From NCBI RefSeq assembly GCF_004193775.1, contig NC_041019.1, positions 49,885,928 to 49,949,927 of the forward strand: a stretch of DNA of 64,000 nucleotides. The letters run 5' to 3'. This document shows, piece after piece, positions 61,001 to 64,000 of the stretch. The DNA comes from Glycine soja (taxonomy: Eukaryota; Streptophyta; Magnoliopsida; Fabales; Fabaceae). Below the pieces are notes generated by a model. That model did no database searches, was not told the origin of the DNA, and was given only the letters and a program-made list of their open reading frames with translations. The position numbers and the translations under genes are program-made. Position 1 is the stretch's first letter. The number at the start of each line of letters is the position of its first letter.

Positions 61001-62585
61001 ATATGCTGGCATAACTGAATCAATATAAATTGTGAACATGTGAATTTTGGCATTTTTTTTTTTTTGAGCTTGCGTACATTTTGCAGCCGTGTTTTGGGTG
61101 CCTCATCCTTGTTGCTTGTCTTCTCCTATCCCCTCATGAAGAGGTTTACATTTTGGGTAATGAATTTCCTCATTTCCTGTTTTTTATTCTTATCCTATTT
61201 CTTTATTATTATTCTGAATTTTTTATGCTTGATCTCATTATGCTTTTATATGGTGCTCTCCTGTAACGATATTGGTTAGCCTCAAGCCTTTCTTGGGTTG
61301 ACCTTTAACTGGGGGGCTTTGTTAGGATGGGCAGCAATTAAAGGAAGTCTGGATCCATCTATTGTGCTGCCACTCTATGCCTCTGGAGTATTTTGGACTC
61401 TTGTGTATGATACTATCTACGCACATCAGGTAAAACAGAATTGTGTAAGATGCAATCCCTATGATTTTGCTCCTCTGCCTTTAACTGATTCATAATCTGC
61501 ATTGATGTGTAAAGTACGATTACTAGTTTTTTGCTTTCCTGACCTTCTGCCTCTTAACGGTCTTATTATACTCCTTCAAATATGGAAGTTGTAAAAGTTA
61601 AGTTATGAAACACAACGTACAATGACAAAGACTGCTTTGTATCCTCCACTTCAATCTTTTGTTTAAGGCAATGCAATCGAAATTCCTAACTAAGAATGTT
61701 TTGTAACCTTGGCATTCAGGACAAAGAAGATGACCTGAAAGTGGGAGTTAAATCAACAGCTTTGCGCTTTGGTGATTCAACAAAGGAGTGGATTACGGGG
61801 TTTGGGATTGCATGCCTTGGTGGTCTTGCTGTTAGTGGATTTAATGCTGAAATAGGTATTATTTTATGAACATTTTGTTCTCTTTTTTTCATGAATAGTT
61901 TGGGTTGCAATGATTATTTATTACCTCCCAATTCATTTATGTGGAGTAGGCTGGCCATATTATGCATCTCTGGCAGTTGCATCTGGACACTTGGGCTGGC
62001 AAATATGGACAGTTGACCTTTCTTCACGCGCTGACTGCAATAGGAAGTATGTTAGGGAGATTCATTGCATAAACTCGTGATTTAATTATCCACAAGCATC
62101 TTTTGAAAGGATTTCAAATCTTGATTTATTGGCTAGACCTTACTGTTGGAGCTTCAGAATTTCTTTTAATGTTCAATACTCAATGAGTCAATATTACCAT
62201 GGAAAAGAAATTCTGAGATTATCATAAAACTTTTTCAAATTTCAGTTTCAGTTTTTCAAAGAATAAATTAATATAGCTTTGCTTCAACCACTTGATGGCA
62301 TTGGCATATGACCTCAAATATAGAACCCCTTCAAAATTCAGTGATTGCTCAATTTTTTTGTTTATTACTTTTCAAGTGCTTTATTGATTGATGACCATAT
62401 GTTAGAAAACATCTGACGTATCAATTAGCTTACTGTATATTGTTTACTTTTATCTTAAATCTGAACATACGAGCTGATTTGGTACCTTTTTGTTTCCTAT
62501 TTTTTCTCCATACAGATTTGTTTCAAATAAGTGGTTTGGAGCTATCATATTTGGTGGAATTCTGGCTGGAAGACTTTCATCCTAG
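58020..62585 (+). CDS. COQ2: 4-hydroxybenzoate polyprenyltransferase, mitochondrial (COQ2/PPT1), 389 aa
   Basis: Attaches the polyprenyl chain to 4-hydroxybenzoate, the membrane-committing step of ubiquinone synthesis, in the inner mitochondrial membrane. Eight exons: 58020-58408, 59007-59142, 59933-60054, 61087-61156, 61280-61429, 61720-61855, 61950-62046, 62516-62585 (TAG). The N-terminal 100 residues are Ser/Arg-rich as expected for a mitochondrial presequence ([20 protein letters not shown]). The UbiA signature NDLLDRDID is at residues 165-173 and the second Asp-rich motif [13 protein letters not shown] at 282-294. Hydrophobic helices include [17 protein letters not shown]. Exon 2 ends with a GC donor (ACAATG|GCAAGT), the only reading that restores DIDTM|VERTK. 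The residue at that junction is Met where I recall Lys in Arabidopsis. Intron 3 is about 1 kb. Intact. Confidence 0.95.
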
Positions 62586-63320
62586 CGGTACATTTTTCCT
62601 TACAGTACACACACACACACATGAACAATCAAACATTGTTCGCATATCAAAACTCTGGACCTTAGAATGCTGTATCTGATTACGTTTTCTTTTTTTCCCT
62701 TCTATAGAACATGTTTTCAGAGCCAATTAATTTATGGCTGAGCTTTATTCATTGCATGATGAAGCTTATTCTTTTTAGTTATTTTTTGGGAACTAATTGT
62801 TGAAACATGGTTGCTGACATGATATTTGTGCACAAGAAATGAAACATTTTTTCTCCATTTGTGTTAGTTGTATCAAATGTTGTTTCATTGAAATAATTTC
62901 GGTAATGGTTGAACTGCTCAGTGAGGTCAGCTCATGCAAATAAGAATTTTTGTTCTTTCAGAAACATATTTGCCCCCTATTTACACATCCAGGGATCAAA
63001 ATTGTCTTTTGCTCTTACTATTATTACTAGGAATCTCAAAAATGGGTTCAATACGACTGATCGACCCATGTAACCTGTCCGAACAGGTTGAATTGGGTTG
63101 AAAAGTTCAACTCACCAACCCAACAGGCCAATCAAATGGTAAGTTGGATTGGATTGACCTGTGGGTTGGCCTTTTTTTTTTTAACTTAATTAAAGTTCAG
63201 TCTTTAAAGTGAATGATTAGATTTGGCTGGAGAGAGTAGTAAATTTGACTGGAAACCAACACTTGAAACATGTGTTTCTGATGTGAGAAGATAAAGTGGT
63301 GTATCATATTATGTTACTCA
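62586..63320. other. 3' flank of COQ2 and repeat-like DNA
   Basis: The 3' UTR extends past a (CA)n run at about 62610-62622. The segment at about 63040-63175 is rich in CCAACCCAA / GGTTGGATTGG-type sequence and looks like a dispersed repeat. No gene seen. Confidence 0.45.
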
Positions 63321-63650
63321 CATAATCAACTTAACCCTTTAGGGTCCAACTCTCACATAATCAACTTAAGCATTTATGCCACAAGCTCAATGTTTAGTGG
63401 GTTGTGGACCGTTTGATTGACTTAACCATTTGGGGGCCGCCTTACATAATCAAGTTAAGTATTTACACCATAGGCTCAATGCTTGGAGGGCTTTGGACCG
63501 TCCGATCATCTTAATCACTTAGAGGATCGATTCTTACATAATTAACTTAAGCATTTATCAATTTATGTCATAGGCTCAATGCTTGGTGGATTGTGGACCA
63601 TCTGACTGACTTGATTCCTCAGAGGACAAATTCTTACATAATCAACACTA
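63321..63650 (+). repeat. Diverged tandem repeat, about 90-101 bp unit, three copies plus a partial
   Basis: Units begin CATAATCAACTTAAG-like at about 63355, 63445 and 63536, with a partial at 63321 and a truncated start at 63637. Each contains ATAGGCTCAATGCTTGG or a close variant, then GGACCGTC/GGACCATC, then a TTACATAAT end. Confidence 0.75.
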
Positions 63651-64000
63651 GACCTTTACTTCTGAGTGTCGGTCATCAGCCTACATCAATGACTGACTTG
63701 CTTCACTAGCCGATTATCTCGCCCTAAACAGACTATACTATCAAGTACCTATCCCCCCAAAACCACTAGGACGTGGCGACAATGCTAGATAGCACTCTAC
63801 ATCTATGATAGGTTAGGGATGCACAACACACCTGTACATAGTACGGAGCTAACAAAATCGTGCATGTACAAGTGTGTGGTTTACATGACCCAATACCAAG
63901 AGAAAAAATGTAAAGTACTGATAGAGGACAGCACGTATAATTAGTGTTGAGCCGCATGGCTCGTCCATGTTTATGGTTAGGCAGAGCTAGAGGTGTTGAC
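63651..64000. other. Unclassified sequence at the window end
   Basis: Less AT-rich DNA with no start-to-stop frame of note. It continues past the window and may be part of a larger repeat carrying the tandem units before it. Confidence 0.35.

Noticed and set aside
63321..63650. Soybean centromeric satellite (91-92 bp class), because of the similar unit length
   Set aside because: The sequence does not resemble the CentGm satellite as I recall it, and only three diverged copies occur beside a normal gene.

Overview
The window is plant nuclear DNA. It has spliced genes with GT–AG introns, AT-rich intergenic DNA, plant-specific receptor kinases and dense small transposon-like inverted repeats. 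Gene content and repeat style point to a legume, most likely Glycine (soybean or a close relative). The genus is an inference from remembered homologues, not a search.

Layout: (1) 76-2453 (+), the 3' part of an alpha-galactosidase gene cut by the window start. (2) 7.0-10.4 kb (+), a FERONIA-type malectin receptor kinase with an intron-free coding region, a 5'-leader intron and two upstream ORFs. (3) 15.0-18.9 kb (-), a four-exon h-type thioredoxin beginning MGSC. (4) 23.4-26.7 kb (-), a four-exon, 148-residue UBC8-type ubiquitin-conjugating enzyme. (5) 26.8-30.1 kb, mostly intergenic, with one small hypothetical ORF and two weak coding remnants. (6) 30.2-38.4 kb (+), an unrecognised 691-residue coiled-coil protein encoded by 19 coding exons, 14 of them exactly 63 nt. 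(7) 39.2-42.2 kb (-), an LRR receptor-like pseudokinase. (8) 45.5-49.6 kb (-), a Ser/Pro-rich basic protein of the BPP / FLO11-like family. (9) 49.6-57.9 kb, gene-poor, with a chimera of two broken gene fragments and a large foldback element. (10) 58.0-62.6 kb (+), mitochondrial 4-hydroxybenzoate polyprenyltransferase (COQ2/PPT1). (11) 62.6-64 kb, repeats.

The four minus-strand genes (thioredoxin, UBC, LRR pseudokinase, Ser/Pro-rich protein) match from memory the Arabidopsis block around At3g08670-At3g08710. The coiled-coil gene sits inside this block on the opposite strand. The genes do not form a shared pathway; this is ordinary plant genome layout.

The most unusual structure is the coiled-coil gene at 30.6-38.3 kb. 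One 63-nt phase-0 exon equals exactly three heptads. It has been amplified to 14 intact tandem copies plus one fossil copy with an in-frame stop. A three-exon cassette was later duplicated, and a 367-bp solo LTR then landed in the intron between the cassette copies. Other points are two GC-AG introns, a capture-like ELO/VWA pseudogene chimera, and a 1.33-kb foldback element about 165 bp upstream of the COQ2 start codon. All gene models are hand-spliced from reading-frame continuity and family knowledge; no transcript evidence was available.
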